A DNA stretch of 64,000 nucleotides. It comes from Metopolophium dirhodum (lineage: Eukaryota > Arthropoda > Insecta > Hemiptera > Aphididae). The notes under the pieces are model-generated. The model was not told the DNA's origin. It was given only the letters and a program-made list of their open reading frames with translations, and searched no databases. Shown piece by piece: positions 14,203 through 26,233 of the stretch; within the stretch, counting starts at the first letter, position 1, and each line of letters starts with the position of its first letter. Position numbers and translations under genes: made by a program. The DNA is taken from NCBI RefSeq assembly GCF_019925205.1, contig NC_083564.1, positions 7,755,491-7,819,490 on the forward strand, written 5' to 3'.

Positions 14203-14330
14203 TATAAACACATTTCTCACCGAAAAATGTCGTTCTGACGTCACACCTATGACTTACGGTACAAATGAATTCTGAGTCGAGACCTTATTCCACACGGCGC
14301 AGCATCCACCGCTGAAGTCCTAACGAAAAA

Positions 14331-17300
14331 AAGTAATTCGTTGCCACGTTATATACATCGTTATTCATTACCTACAATATATTATTAATAAAGTTTTCTA
14401 TATTATTAATAATAAGTACACATCAACAAGGTTTTATTGACCAAAAGTTGAACGTAAAAACTTTCTGTGCGTATGTTATGTATTTATGATATTACAATTC
14501 GTAAGACCTAATATTAATTACATTCTGTTTGTTTTTGAATAACTAAAGGGTTTAAAATATTTCCTACAAAAATGCATTAAAACCAGCTTGTTTATCTAAA
14601 TTATGGATTATAATATTTTTATTTAACAATTTGTATTAATATTTTTTCGTGGACAAAAAAGCTTTTAAATTCATTTTTTACAAATATTAAAAATGATTAA
14701 ACATTTTTAGTAAAATAAACAGAAATAAAATATTTTTAAAAAAAATTACAAGGTAAAGCTTGATAAATAAACAATGTATGAATATAATATGTTTGCTCGT
14801 ATGCAAATTATATTTATTTAATTTAAATTTCTGGAGTTGGTTTTTAAACAAACCAATAACTATTTTTTTTTAGTTTCTAATTTTGTTACACAGGTCATTT
14901 AATAAAGTTGTGTTATTTTTCCTTTAAGATTAACATTAAAATTGTTGTACACATATTAATCTTCTTATAATTTTTGTTCAAAAAGAAGAACTTTAACAAT
15001 GTTTAATTTTAGTTTAAAAATGCGTGAAAAGCCAGACAATAATTAATGTCACTATATAGTGAACTCTGAGGAGTTATATTTTTAAATCTAAAATTACATT
15101 GAAGTTCGTCATGCCATGTTTTGTGAGTAGTGACAACTTTTATTATTCTAAAAAAATAATTATAATAACCATGCTAAATAATGATAATAATAATGGTAAT
15201 AATAAAATTTGTCTTTGTACATTGTCCACGTCTAACTTTTATCTTTGAGTATAATTTGTCAAATTGTTTTAAATCCAAAACCTTGAAAATCCGTTTATCA
15301 TTATTTCAGGGGACAGACTAAGATGACAAAAAAGTAATTTAAAATGATTTTTTTTCTTTTCATCGCTGTTTTGCATTTTAATTATTATTTAAATCAAATA
15401 TATTAGAATAATAATTCCTTTTTCTCGCCCAAACAATCAAATTTTCAAGTTAGTAAGTCTCTTTGTTTTGTTTTTGATACTTTTTTGACACTTAATTTTC
15501 GTGGGTTGATTCATTTTACCGTCAATACAAATATCATCATAATATTATTTAATTAGAAAAAACACCTATAACTGCCAATAAGTATTTTTTTATTTTTTTC
15601 AATTGTTCTTATTATTTTACCATACATCTTCGGGGAATGCAAGTTGATCCTGGGACAGTTGTTTTTACATATTTATCTACGTATCCCTAGAGACAATGAT
15701 CTTTTTTTTGTTGGGGTTGGAGGCGGTTCGGGAAGGAAATGGAAAAGAAATGTTTGGCTCACCTCACGTGCTCGGCAAGATGCAAATTCTCGCTCCCTGC
15801 CCCGTTAATCAAATAAAAAAAGAAAAATGAAAGAAAAAAAAGATGAAAAAGAGGACGCGACTAAAATTGTTTAGAGGTATATATGCGCGTGGTGTACACA
15901 TGAAATCGAGTTAATTTTTAGGGAGTCCTCTGCAGGTTTCTTGGCGAACAACCAAGTGATACAAAGTCTGTTCAGTGGATGTGATCCAAATTCAAGAGTA
16001 CCTACACAATATTATAATATTTTGTTTTCATATGTCTTATTTTCCCCTTTACGAGTGTTAAGCTAATTTCCAACTGATTATAAATCATACTGTTTACCTG
16101 TATCAGGGAAATAAGTCACAACAAACATATGTTTCTAATTGCTCTGTTCACGGGATTAGCGAAACAAAAACAAAATATCTATCGCTATAAGCGTAAGAGT
16201 ATATACCTAATAACTTAATATTTCAATTCATTATTCATCTGTTAAAAATACTATTTTACGTTTTATTGTATTGCTATTAAATAATATAATATGTATAATT
16301 AAAATCAGTCGATACTCTGATCTTGATGCTAAAATAGTATTCCGAATTATTATTACTAAAATTATTAAACTAAATCATAAGTAATTACTTTTGGTTCTGC
16401 TATTTGTCATTCGAGTTGCTTTGATGTTAAAAACCGTCATAAAAAATTACGGACGCCAAAGAGATAAAAATTCCCATTAGGAGTACTTGACCTTTTCAAA
16501 ACACTATGCCCTATGAAGTTTTCATACACTCTGGTAGTAATTCATTAGAGCGCAAAGGCCACGGGGAGGTCCATCTGTATCCAAAAAGACATTTCGGTCA
16601 AAATGTCAAGTTCCCCGCTGGTGGCCAACAAATGGGTTACATATTCGACCGTCAACCCCCATTGTGGCGTTTGGAAAATCGTATTTTTTCAGGGAAATTG
16701 CTTAAAAAAAATAAAAATAAAAACAATGATCGAAATTTTTTTGATTATTGCAGAAAATTAAATTTTTTGTTTTAATTTTGAAAGGTATCAGAAGTTTCGG
16801 TGTTCATTTCAACATTTTAACGTATATTTTATGGGCACTTTTCAATCAGAATACAATACATAATTGTCTGCACCTATAATAGTGGTATATACTATTTTTT
16901 CCGCCACCCATTTGTAGTTTAGATAAATCGCCCGTCACCAAAATATACCGTACGGTTCATTTTGAATGAGGTTAATTAGTAAGAGTGTGGTGACCGAAAC
17001 GGTTATGAATGTAATTTTACGGACAGAAGAAAATTCTACGCATCTCATCGGAACCCTTTTGCACATTATGTGCACGTTAATACGTGTGCATCATAATAGG
17101 TCGGTACTTTGAACAAGGTTGACCGCCAAGACGAAATACTTGCAAGTCGACTGTTTACTCGGTTAACCTGCAGGGTAATATTAAACGGCAAACTTATTTC
17201 GGGTGAAACTTGCAGCGATATAGCTCCCGGTGGTAGTTGATGAAAAGTTATACTAATAAATGCTTAGAGTGTACGCCAACAATGTTATTCAACTATTGGT

Positions 17301-18470
17301 TATACACGAACATCAACGATGTATTATAATATAATATGTATATATATATATACATATAGATGACTACACTTGCAAACTTTGTGGCGATAACGAAAGATTA
17401 TAATAATAATAGTAATGATATAAAATATACAGACACACAATATACGTTATTATACACACATAATATTTATGTATCAATTTATATGTTATAATGATTCTAC
17501 GTCGTTATCAGTCCTGTAAGAGATACTTCTTAAAATCATCCAAAAACATAGATATTACTTTAAAAAGTGTTCAGAATACGCATTTGAATACTCTGTGAAA
17601 AACGTGTTCGAGTACAAAATAATAATTTAAAAGTGTAAATATTATTATAGATACTTAGGTGTCCGCAGTATAGGTGGCTAGGTACTTTCAAATACTTTTA
17701 ACATCCTCATAAAATATTATTTTAACCTTATAAATCAACTGAACCTATATTTTCATGTATTTCCTTAATTTTTTTAAGCATTAATTTACACCGTATTATG
17801 TTTGGCGGAACTTTAAAATACTCAACTGTTTGATGATGGATTTAAATTTTCGGCTGAGTATAATAATTCACAGTAAAAAATATATTATGTATAATATATT
17901 ATTATATTGCCCGCGGGTCTTGTTTTTATTTAACGCCGTGGTAAAAATTTAAACTGAAAATAATTAAACTTAAGTGAATAAGTATTTGAAAATCAGTATT
18001 ATTAAATACAGTCACTTCGAGAAAGTGTTTAAAATTTTAAAACACTTTCTATTTGAGTACCTTAAAAGTACCTATTTGAATAATAATTTTACTCGAGTAC
18101 CTAACTTTACAAGACTGATCGTTATTAGTATATTTTTTTTCATCGAAAAAAAATCAAGTCGTACCGGCTGTTTAATAAAAAATACGCGACCCCCGTTAAA
18201 CGATAGTAATATGATTATGTCGCAATGTCATACCGTTATTGTAATAGCAAATTATCCAAACGATTACACTGATGTGTCGGCAATTATATAGACGGTTACG
18301 ATATTATAGACTGCTTATGCACGGTCGACTATACAAAGCCCAATGTTAATTATTGCATCATGTAATATTGTAATGCGTATAATATTATTGTGACGGTTTA
18401 TCTGAAGGATTTGCCGTCGTAGCATTGTGCGATCATTGTTCATAGTATATATTATAATATCGTCTCGGCG
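14331..18470. other. AT-rich intronic DNA
   Basis: Largely featureless. Exceptions are a GC-richer block at 15600-15960 with an E-box and octamer, and the open frame at 16506-16775 (see findings). Confidence 0.5.
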
Positions 18471-18717
18471 GGGCCAACGCATTCACATAATAATAATATT
18501 ATTGCGCTTCGAGAAAAACCGCTTGCAGGAAAATTCGATCGCGAATCATTTCGGTTCGTGATCTCTTGTCGTCGTCATCGGCAACGCGCGGCGATCGGGC
18601 CGTGTTATCACACGTAACGCAGCCGAATACATTATTATTATTCACCGATGCGAACCGTTCCGTTTCGCATTAGAGCTCCGCGGTCCGTTAGTGCGTGCGT
18701 GCGCTTTCTGTTACTCT

Positions 18718-18766
18718 CTGTGGCGGCGGTGGTCCACGTCACCGCGTCACGCAGCCGCCGCCACAG
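18718..18766. repeat. GC-rich 12-base inverted repeat (hairpin)
   Basis: CTGTGGCGGCGG (18718-18729) and CCGCCGCCACAG (18755-18766) are perfect reverse complements around a 25-base spacer containing ACGTCACC and GCGTCACG. It is a very stable stem in a CpG-rich island. Confidence 0.75.
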
Positions 18767-18870
18767 CCACGTGGTACATTATATCATTTTCCGTACGCAA
18801 TATAATAATAATAATAATTATTATTATTATATTATCATAACGACTGTACAATGAACAACGAGCGAGTGAG

Positions 18871-18892
18871 CAGCAGCAGCAGCAGCAGCAGC
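18871..18892. repeat. (CAG)7 array
   Basis: Seven CAG units; it would read poly-Gln, Ser or Ala on + and Leu/Cys/Ala on -, but no supported exon contains it. Confidence 0.9.
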
Positions 18893-18984
18893 GGTAGTGT
18901 TGCATTACGAATCCCACCGAGAAAACCGCCCTTGCCGCCGGGCACAGAGTAATTTCCCCGCGAGACCGCCGGATGGTTATATAC

Positions 18985-19012
18985 TACACACGCACACACA
19001 CACACACTCACA

Positions 19013-19055
<43 letters not shown>

Positions 19056-19060
19056 ACACG
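18985..19060. repeat. (CA)n microsatellite, 76 bases
   Basis: CA array with CG and CT interruptions. Confidence 0.9.
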
Positions 19061-19509
19061 CTTGTAGTTTACCCGAGTTTCATCCCTAATCCGCCGGATC
19101 GTGACTTCCGACCGTCACGCGACCGGCGAAAAACCTGCGCTAGTATGCGCGACGGCCTGTGCCGTGTGGGGCGGTGGCGTATATCCTACCGCGGGGCGGA
19201 AAGGGGTGGCAGGCTCTGCTGCTGCGGACTTTTGCACGCGCGCGTTAATCATAATATACCATTTGCGTTTGAGCTTTTACACGTCATGCATTATAATACG
19301 TATTCATAGCGGTGGTGGTTGTGCGTGTAATAATAATAATAATTATTATATAATAATGTATTACGGGCTGCAGATGCGAGCGAAACGCGCGACATGTCGC
19401 GTGGAAGTCCGACGACCGTCATGGCGCGGCCGCAGTGGCGTGAACTCGCGTGGCCCCGGGTGGTCGTATTATATTATAATAGTAGGTACATTATGGTGGT
19501 TCAGCCACA

Positions 19510-19535
19510 CAATAATAATAATAATAATAATAATA
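19510..19535. repeat. (AAT)n microsatellite
   Basis: About eight AAT units at the 3' edge of the 18.5-19.6 kb island. Confidence 0.85.
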
Positions 19536-20468
19536 TAGCGTCCCGCACTCTCGGAAAAGTATGATAACGCATATTAATCAAATACGCCCCCGCGCACACG
19601 GCCTGATATTAAAAAACTGCCGAATCGACCGACTCGCCGAGCCCTTTTTTGTTTTCGATAGGTACGCAAAACTACAACTGTCGATGCGACGTCATCGGAG
19701 GGCAGTTTCTCCTATCGCAACGGAAATATCGAAACCGGCAAATGCGCTCGACTCAATTTTTATCATTTCACACCGGGCATATCCGACTCTAGGCGACCAA
19801 CCGGGCCAAATATTATTATATTAAATAGTTCACTACGTGGACTGCGCTGCATAAAAATTTAACGAAAAAAACATTTTACACAAGTTTTTTATTTTAATCA
19901 TTAATTACAATGCTATACAATAGATAAGATATTTGTTAAATTACAGTGTATCATGAGATAAGACGGAAAAATAACATAATTTACACCTCTCACTAACATA
20001 TCATAGACGGTGCTCGAAGTGGAGGTTACGCGGTATCCCTCCACTTATCTTGAGCCATTTCGACCTCTGCACATAGACGTGACATGAAAGGAAAATTGTA
20101 TCATTATTTCTGATTATTTTTTTCAACAGTTAATAATTTTCCAATGTATCGCTATCCGACGGCATATTCATTCACGGTTGACGACGCTTTCGTCAGGCGC
20201 GTTCTGCGTGGTCGGTGAACGAAATAAAACTAAAGAAAACCGCAATGCAATGATATACGCACGGCGGTATACCAAATAAAACACTAACCTTTAGGTCACC
20301 GGACCAGCACCATCGCTAGATCAGAGCGGTGGAAAACTCATGACAACAATTTATTATATCGAATTTCGAATCGTTTTGAAATCACTCGTGCGACATTATT
20401 GCATAGGTACCTATGATATTAAAATGCCGACGAATTACATAAACGTACCCAAAATTATATTTTCAAAC

Positions 20469-20720
20469 ATCATCGTGTGCAGATTCATTTATTAATTTAT
20501 TAATTTATTATAATGAGACGCGTCATAATAATAGATATGGATGAATTTCACTATCTGGAGCTATACAGCTCGTGAAATGAGTGATTTCACTATGTAGATG
20601 CGACATAATATAGATACATACCAATATAATACAATTTATAGATACATTATTTTGCTTAGGTACCTACTATTAATCGTTTGCATATGAATATTATATTTTA
20701 CAGGTTTATAAGATTGTACC
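20469..20720 (+). repeat. Third local duplication, copy 1
   Basis: Shares ATCRTCGTGTGCAGA, TTTATAATGAGACRC and the ATTATTTTRCTTA...ATCGTTT...ATGAATAT order with 20852-20978, at an offset near 383 bases. It is more diverged than the other two duplications. Confidence 0.55.
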
Positions 20721-20851
20721 TGTTTAGTTTTTTACTACCGAATTATTTTCTGTGGAAAACCTATATACAACAACAATATCATGTGTGTGATAATAATATT
20801 ATACTGCCTACGGACTACGTAAATTACACACAATATATTATAATATTATCA

Positions 20852-20978
20852 ATCGTCGTGTGCAGACGCATTTGTTTATAATGAGACACATTATAGTGTA
20901 ATATATAACGTAGGTACATAAATAAATTATTTTACTTACGATTGATCGTTTAGATATTATGAATATCATATTATAACG
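20852..20978 (+). repeat. Third local duplication, copy 2
   Basis: Shorter diverged copy of 20469-20720, beginning ATCGTCGTGTGCAGA and keeping the TTATAATGAGACAC block. Confidence 0.55.
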
Positions 20979-22286
20979 ATTTATTATAACGGAGCTTGTA
21001 TTTAATATTTAATATCAAATTATTTTTATTCGTTGAACGGTACGTTTGAACAGTACCAACGTCAATATAAATATTGTTTTTAATCCATGTATTTACGTCA
21101 TTAACGCAACATCGGATTTCGTTTCAATAAACATTAACTTTCCAACTTTTCTTCGATACTGATATACATACACTCCATTAGTTATTCAAACAAAAAAGTT
21201 AATTGGTAAAGTTTTTTTTTAATGCCTTTTTTTCGTCTCGTAAGTTCTAGTTTCACAATATTTATTTATTACACGTTATTTTCAGCTAGTATACGCGTAC
21301 ACATAAAATATTTTATAATAAACCTAGTAAAGAAAAAACAAATCTTTCTTCTGTAAGGAATATAGTTTACTCAACTACAAAGACTTCAGAGAAATAATTT
21401 TGTTTCAGTCATTAACCAATGGTTTAAAAAAAGATGTTTGAGAGTTTTTAAAATGTTTTTTTTTTAATAATCATTATTATTAAAGTTTATAATTAACAAG
21501 ACGTCACTTTTTAGTTTAAAAAACGGAAGTATTTTTTTTTTTGTACAACACAAGGTACATTGTATTATTATACAGCCGAACGGGTTTTTCTAGTATTTTA
21601 TAATTTTCATTTAATATAATACAAAAGTTTAATTCAATATTTACTTTACAATATTAAACTGATTAAATCATATTAATTTAATTAAATAACAATTTCAAAC
21701 TTTCCCATGAGTTTTTTTTATTAACTTTTAACATATTAAATGCGATTTGCACACAAGTTACGTATAATTATAAAAAAAAATGTGCACACAACATTGTCAG
21801 ATAACGTCGACGTCATTTTTTTCAGCAGTAGGTAATATAAATAACGTAATATAAACGGTATATAACATTATTGTTATTGTGGGACTAGGGTTGGCTTAGC
21901 TGTCTAAAAATAACATTCGTTACGTCTGTATTAAGCCACACGAACCTTAACAACCAATCTGGATGATTCACCTTAAAAAAAAATCATTTTTTTTCATAAT
22001 AATTTCACTCCACTTAGGTTCGTTAGTTCGGCGAATTTAATATTTGTCACATAATATCATATTAATATATGATTAAAATTAAACTGGTGACTCTTACAGT
22101 TTTACTCCGTGTTATATACATTTACGATTTTTTTATACTTGAAGAGCTTACCACGCGTTGCACGTTTAAAATAATCAATTGTTTATTTTTCCCTCAAAGC
22201 CTAAAATAAATAATATACAATAATATGATGTATGCAACATTTGTAGCCAAAGAACTTCCATCTACGGCAAGGAGCCTACTGCCTAG

Positions 22287-22760
22287 TAGTTCTTTGGATA
22301 TTACAATATCAATTGGAGATTTTGTTAATATTTAACTATCCAAGCGTTTATAATGTCATACACTATATACTTATTCGTACTTAGTCGTTTCTCATAGTTG
22401 AACCGGCGCTATGGCCGTTTCTACGAATATCATCGGTTAAAAATCGTCGAGAACTGAGGATACTTTTCCACTACCTACTTACAAAAAAGTGTCGATTATA
22501 TTTTTAGACTACCGCCTTGGCAGTATGACGATGATAATAATACCTAATATGCAGAGTATTCAGTTCTCAGTATTTTTCACGGAACAAATAATATCACGTG
22601 ATGTATAAAAATAATATTAACATATGTATATTATATTATGTAGAACGGAAACAAATATCGTCTTGATTTATAAACGTTACTTCGTTCGGGATCGGTCATC
22701 GCATCGGTTGTTATAATATTATTATCATTATTACCCTCGCTGTATATCGTCCACGTGGCC
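22287..22760 (+). repeat. Local tandem duplication, copy 1
   Basis: Shares an ordered set of words with the copy starting at 22768: TAGTTCTTTGGA, CTTTTCCACTA, TATTTTTCACGGAACAAA, TGTAGAACGGAAAC, ATCGTCTTGATTTATAAACG, TTACTTCGTTCGGGATCGG and CCCTCGCTGTA. The offset runs from 481 bases at the start to 486 at the end, with several small insertions. It encodes nothing recognisable. Confidence 0.85.
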
Positions 22761-22767
22761 ATGCTAA

Positions 22768-23243
22768 TAGTTCTTTGGACACATAAATTGGCGTTTTTGT
22801 CACTGTTCCATTATTCAAAGGATCAAACTACCCACTAGGCGTTTTTCATAATTTAATGATTTTTTGAAAAAAGCGACAAGCCACACCAGTTTTTACGAAC
22901 ACCCTTGGATAATAATACTCTAGAATTGACGATATTATTTACTTTTCCACTATACTATTACGTGTCGTGTATATATTTACAGACGACCACCGCGGTAGTA
23001 GTACAATGATAATAATATGCAAAGTATTATATTGTCGATATTTTTCACGGAACAAACAATAATATTATGCAATGTGTAAAAATGTTATGTATACCTATAA
23101 TAATATTATAATATGTTGTGTAGAACGGAAACGAAAATCGTCTTGATTTATAAACGTATGTGTTACTTCGTTCGGGATCGGTTATCGCATCGGTTGTTAT
23201 AATAATAATATTATTATTACCCTCGCTGTAAATCGTCTACGGC
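22768..23243 (+). repeat. Local tandem duplication, copy 2
   Basis: Diverged direct copy of 22287-22760. The 3' halves, from the TTTTTCACGGAACAAA block onward, are nearly identical, while the 5' halves have diverged strongly. The unequal conservation suggests constraint or gene conversion on the 3' half. Confidence 0.85.
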
Positions 23244-23560
23244 CACTCGCCTAGACTCGTAAAAGTCGACGCGGCGCCTTTAATTCGTCGAGCCGTTCTT
23301 CTGCTGCGCTATAATAAACTCGACGCGTTTTCCCGAAAACATTTTTCATTTACTATCTCGCTCGCCGTTGTAAACAATTTTTGAGCGCGCCACCCCCTCC
23401 CCCGTCACCGCAAGAACACTGTATATGTATATGTATACGCTATCTCACCGCACGCCCACCCTCCTCACATTACATACTCACCCAGTTTATAGACAAAAAT
23501 GATCCGAACTTCCCCCCCTCGTCCATTACGGTGCGGACGGTATCGTGATGCGATTTAAGT
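23244..23560. other. GC-richer block after the tandem duplication
   Basis: CpG-rich opening (GTCGACGCGGCGCC) followed by C-rich runs. No exon found. Confidence 0.4.
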
Positions 23561-23744
23561 TTTCCAAAGTTATTGCTCATCGTCGAAATTCATTTCTTAA
23601 CTCTTGTTCGTAAAAAAACACAATACAGTAAAAATAAAAAAACCGATGCAATTTGCGCTTTTGAAAGTATTGGCGGTGGTATTTCGATACACATTATTGC
23701 CACAAACAATATAATATATATATTTCCAGCGAACGTGTGCAAAT

Positions 23745-23833
23745 AGTGTGTATATGTGTGTATATATGTGTATATGTGTGTATGTGTGTGTATATGTGTG
23801 TATATGTGAGTATATGTGTGTATATGTGAGTAT
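23745..23833. repeat. (TGTGTATA)n-type minisatellite
   Basis: About 89 bases of alternating TGTG and TATA units with a few GAG variants. Confidence 0.9.
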
Positions 23834-25732
23834 TTTCATTTTCTCTCTGTATGTATACGTCTGTGCCTGTCTTTCTTTCAACCATCTGAACCGTGTAATT
23901 TCGGATCCCGTCATTCGGGGTTCTGACATTTTTTCCACCCTCTGCAGTGACTCGCGATTGACAACAAAGAAACACCATGTGAAGTTTTTGAAACACGAGC
24001 CAATCAGAGTGCGCGCACGGCGGGTGAAATGACAAAAGAAGAAAAAGAGTCTAATGAATTCTCTGAACAAATACAATATAGCAGGTTATAGGTAGTACCT
24101 ACGTAGTATGGTTGGTACATAAAGATAAATCGGGATAAGGGAAAAGCTTAAAACGATCTTTACAACCGTTTATCTCGAGTTATAATTGCTCCTAAATCCT
24201 AAAACCGACTTTATGGAATTGCATTTTCCCTGTAATTTGTCCCGTGCTGATATCGGTTTATGAGAGTATTTTGCTTGGATTGCTACCAACAAGTTGTTTT
24301 GTCGGGTATAATATTCTGAAGAAACACCGACATTTCTTATATTATTATGTAGGTGCCTTCTCGTTTCAAGCAAACCATAAATAGAAATATGAAAGAGTCA
24401 AACCGCGTCGTTCGTTTTTAATATGAAATATTTAAGTGTTTTCGAGATTACAAGAGTGGTTTTCATTTTTATAAAACAAATTATACGTCTTGACAATTTT
24501 CAAGAACGTCTGTCAGCCTAGTAAAATTGAAAAGTTTTACTTGACATATATATGTATCAAAACATATTACTTGTGTTCTGTATTTTATTATTATTATTAT
24601 TAAGTAGATATTCGGAGAAAATGAATAAATTATATGGTATAATAGTGAAATGTATTTTACTTGTGTGCACTATAATGTAACATTATATATTATTTTAAAG
24701 TTAAAATACAAAAGTAAATTTATAGAAGCAATCATAATAACTATGAATATACAAAATATATAAATAAATATTTATTTAGAAATTTGATATTTCTTTTATA
24801 TATTATTATAGTAGAATTTTAATATAAACATTAATATTATTTTAAACAGTTTAAATTAAATTTGTGTTTATTGACGAGCGTGATAAAATATTAAGGATGG
24901 CCGTAACTTTAAGCATAGAACTTATAAATATTTATTAAATTGTGTGAAACTGTATAATTTTTTATTTTCTTATTGAGCTTTTATAGTATGGCATATAGTA
25001 ATTATATTGAAATGAATTCAGTGGTTTCCGAGCGTGATTGTCAAAAATTTGACAATTTATTAAAACTATTCCGAAAGTTTTCTTTAAAAAAAATAAACTT
25101 CTGGATGGTAAGTGTCTGATTAAGGCTGTCGGGACTGACAGGAATCGTTCCCAAAATGAAAAAAAAAAAAATGGAAATTCTAAAACTTTAAGAATCGCGT
25201 CGAATTCAGAAGTTGTGTTCGTTTTTTTAATCAGACTAACCTTAAAAATACCTTGACAGCTTTGGCGTGATATGTGTATGTGTGTGTGTGTGTATTACAG
25301 TTAAGTATAGTTTATTGCCTGTGGGCATGTCTTATGCTATTTTTTGAATCTTTTTTTTTCATTTTGGAGACATTATGCATACCTAATGATCCTGAATCAT
25401 ATTCCGTATATATTATTATATCATAATTAGCTTACGATATTATATGTACAATATATAGCTAGCCGGCAGGTATAGTTTATACGTCTTGTGCACACATAAA
25501 TTCGATAAATTAAAATATTTGTTATAAATAATCATTGGCGTATACTGTTATATTATTGATACAGTGTGGTGTTGTGCAGTGGTTATTTGTGGGTACTTAT
25601 ATATTCCGGTACCTCATATTTTATGTGATGGACATATTTTTGCAAAAATCATACATCCGAACGTAATCATAAAATATGTTCTGAATTTTGACGTGTTTTA
25701 AATTTGATATAATATTCGCATATATTATATTA

Positions 25733-25914
25733 TAGGTTTAGAAAATCCAAGGAGATCCTATTGGTAAAATAATATAGTCTCACAACACGTGTAAATTAAA
25801 AATTATATGTATTTTTGTTAATGTTGTGTATAGTATATAGTTTTGTACGACTCTTGTTTAATATTATTATAATATACCTAGTCAAATTCTTATATTATTA
25901 TGTATTGCCATTTT
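25733..25914 (+). repeat. Second local duplication, copy 1
   Basis: Matches 26042-26233 in order: TAGGTTT, AAAATCCAAGG, AAAATAATATA, CAACACGTGTA, ATTAAAAATT, CTTGTTTAATATTA and AGTCAAATTC. The offset drifts from 309 to 324 bases, so small insertions have accumulated. The shared ACACGTGT core includes an E-box CACGTG. Confidence 0.75.
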
Positions 25915-26041
25915 AGTTTCAAGTGTTAATTATCAGGGTTTGTGCTGCTGATACAATTTTAGCCCCCCCCTCCCATCTGAAAAATATTCCTTGTTGCACC
26001 TATGTATTATGACTTACCTAATACCTAATTATACTAGATCT

Positions 26042-26233
26042 TAGGTTTCTAAAATCCAAGGTGACCCTCAATAAAATAATATAACCGCACGCAACACGTG
26101 TAGGTACATTAAAAATTGTATATGACGTATGGATTATTTTTAATTGTGTGTTATAGTAGCTTTATAATACGATTCATGTTTAATATTATAATAATATATA
26201 TATAGTCAAATTCATAGGCATATAATATTACCC
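26042..26233 (+). repeat. Second local duplication, copy 2
   Basis: Diverged direct copy of 25733-25914, retaining AAAATCCAAGG, the CACGTG-containing block and AGTCAAATTC. Confidence 0.75.

Larger units (their letters stand above)
13600..14330. other. C-rich intronic stretch
   Basis: CCACC and CCCAC runs, a poly-T and a CA array. A full CRE, TGACGTCA, lies at 14236-14243. No exon supported. Confidence 0.45.
18480..19560. other. CpG-rich intronic island
   Basis: Dense CpG and GC content in AT-rich DNA, containing the 12-base hairpin at 18718, a CAG array, a long CA array and two AAT arrays. Possible enhancer or alternative promoter; no exon can be assigned. Confidence 0.45.

Noticed and set aside
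23597..24076. A 159-codon - strand frame, the longest open frame in the window
   Set aside because: A large part is Thr/His/Tyr repeats from the TG/TA minisatellite and the rest has no recognisable content.
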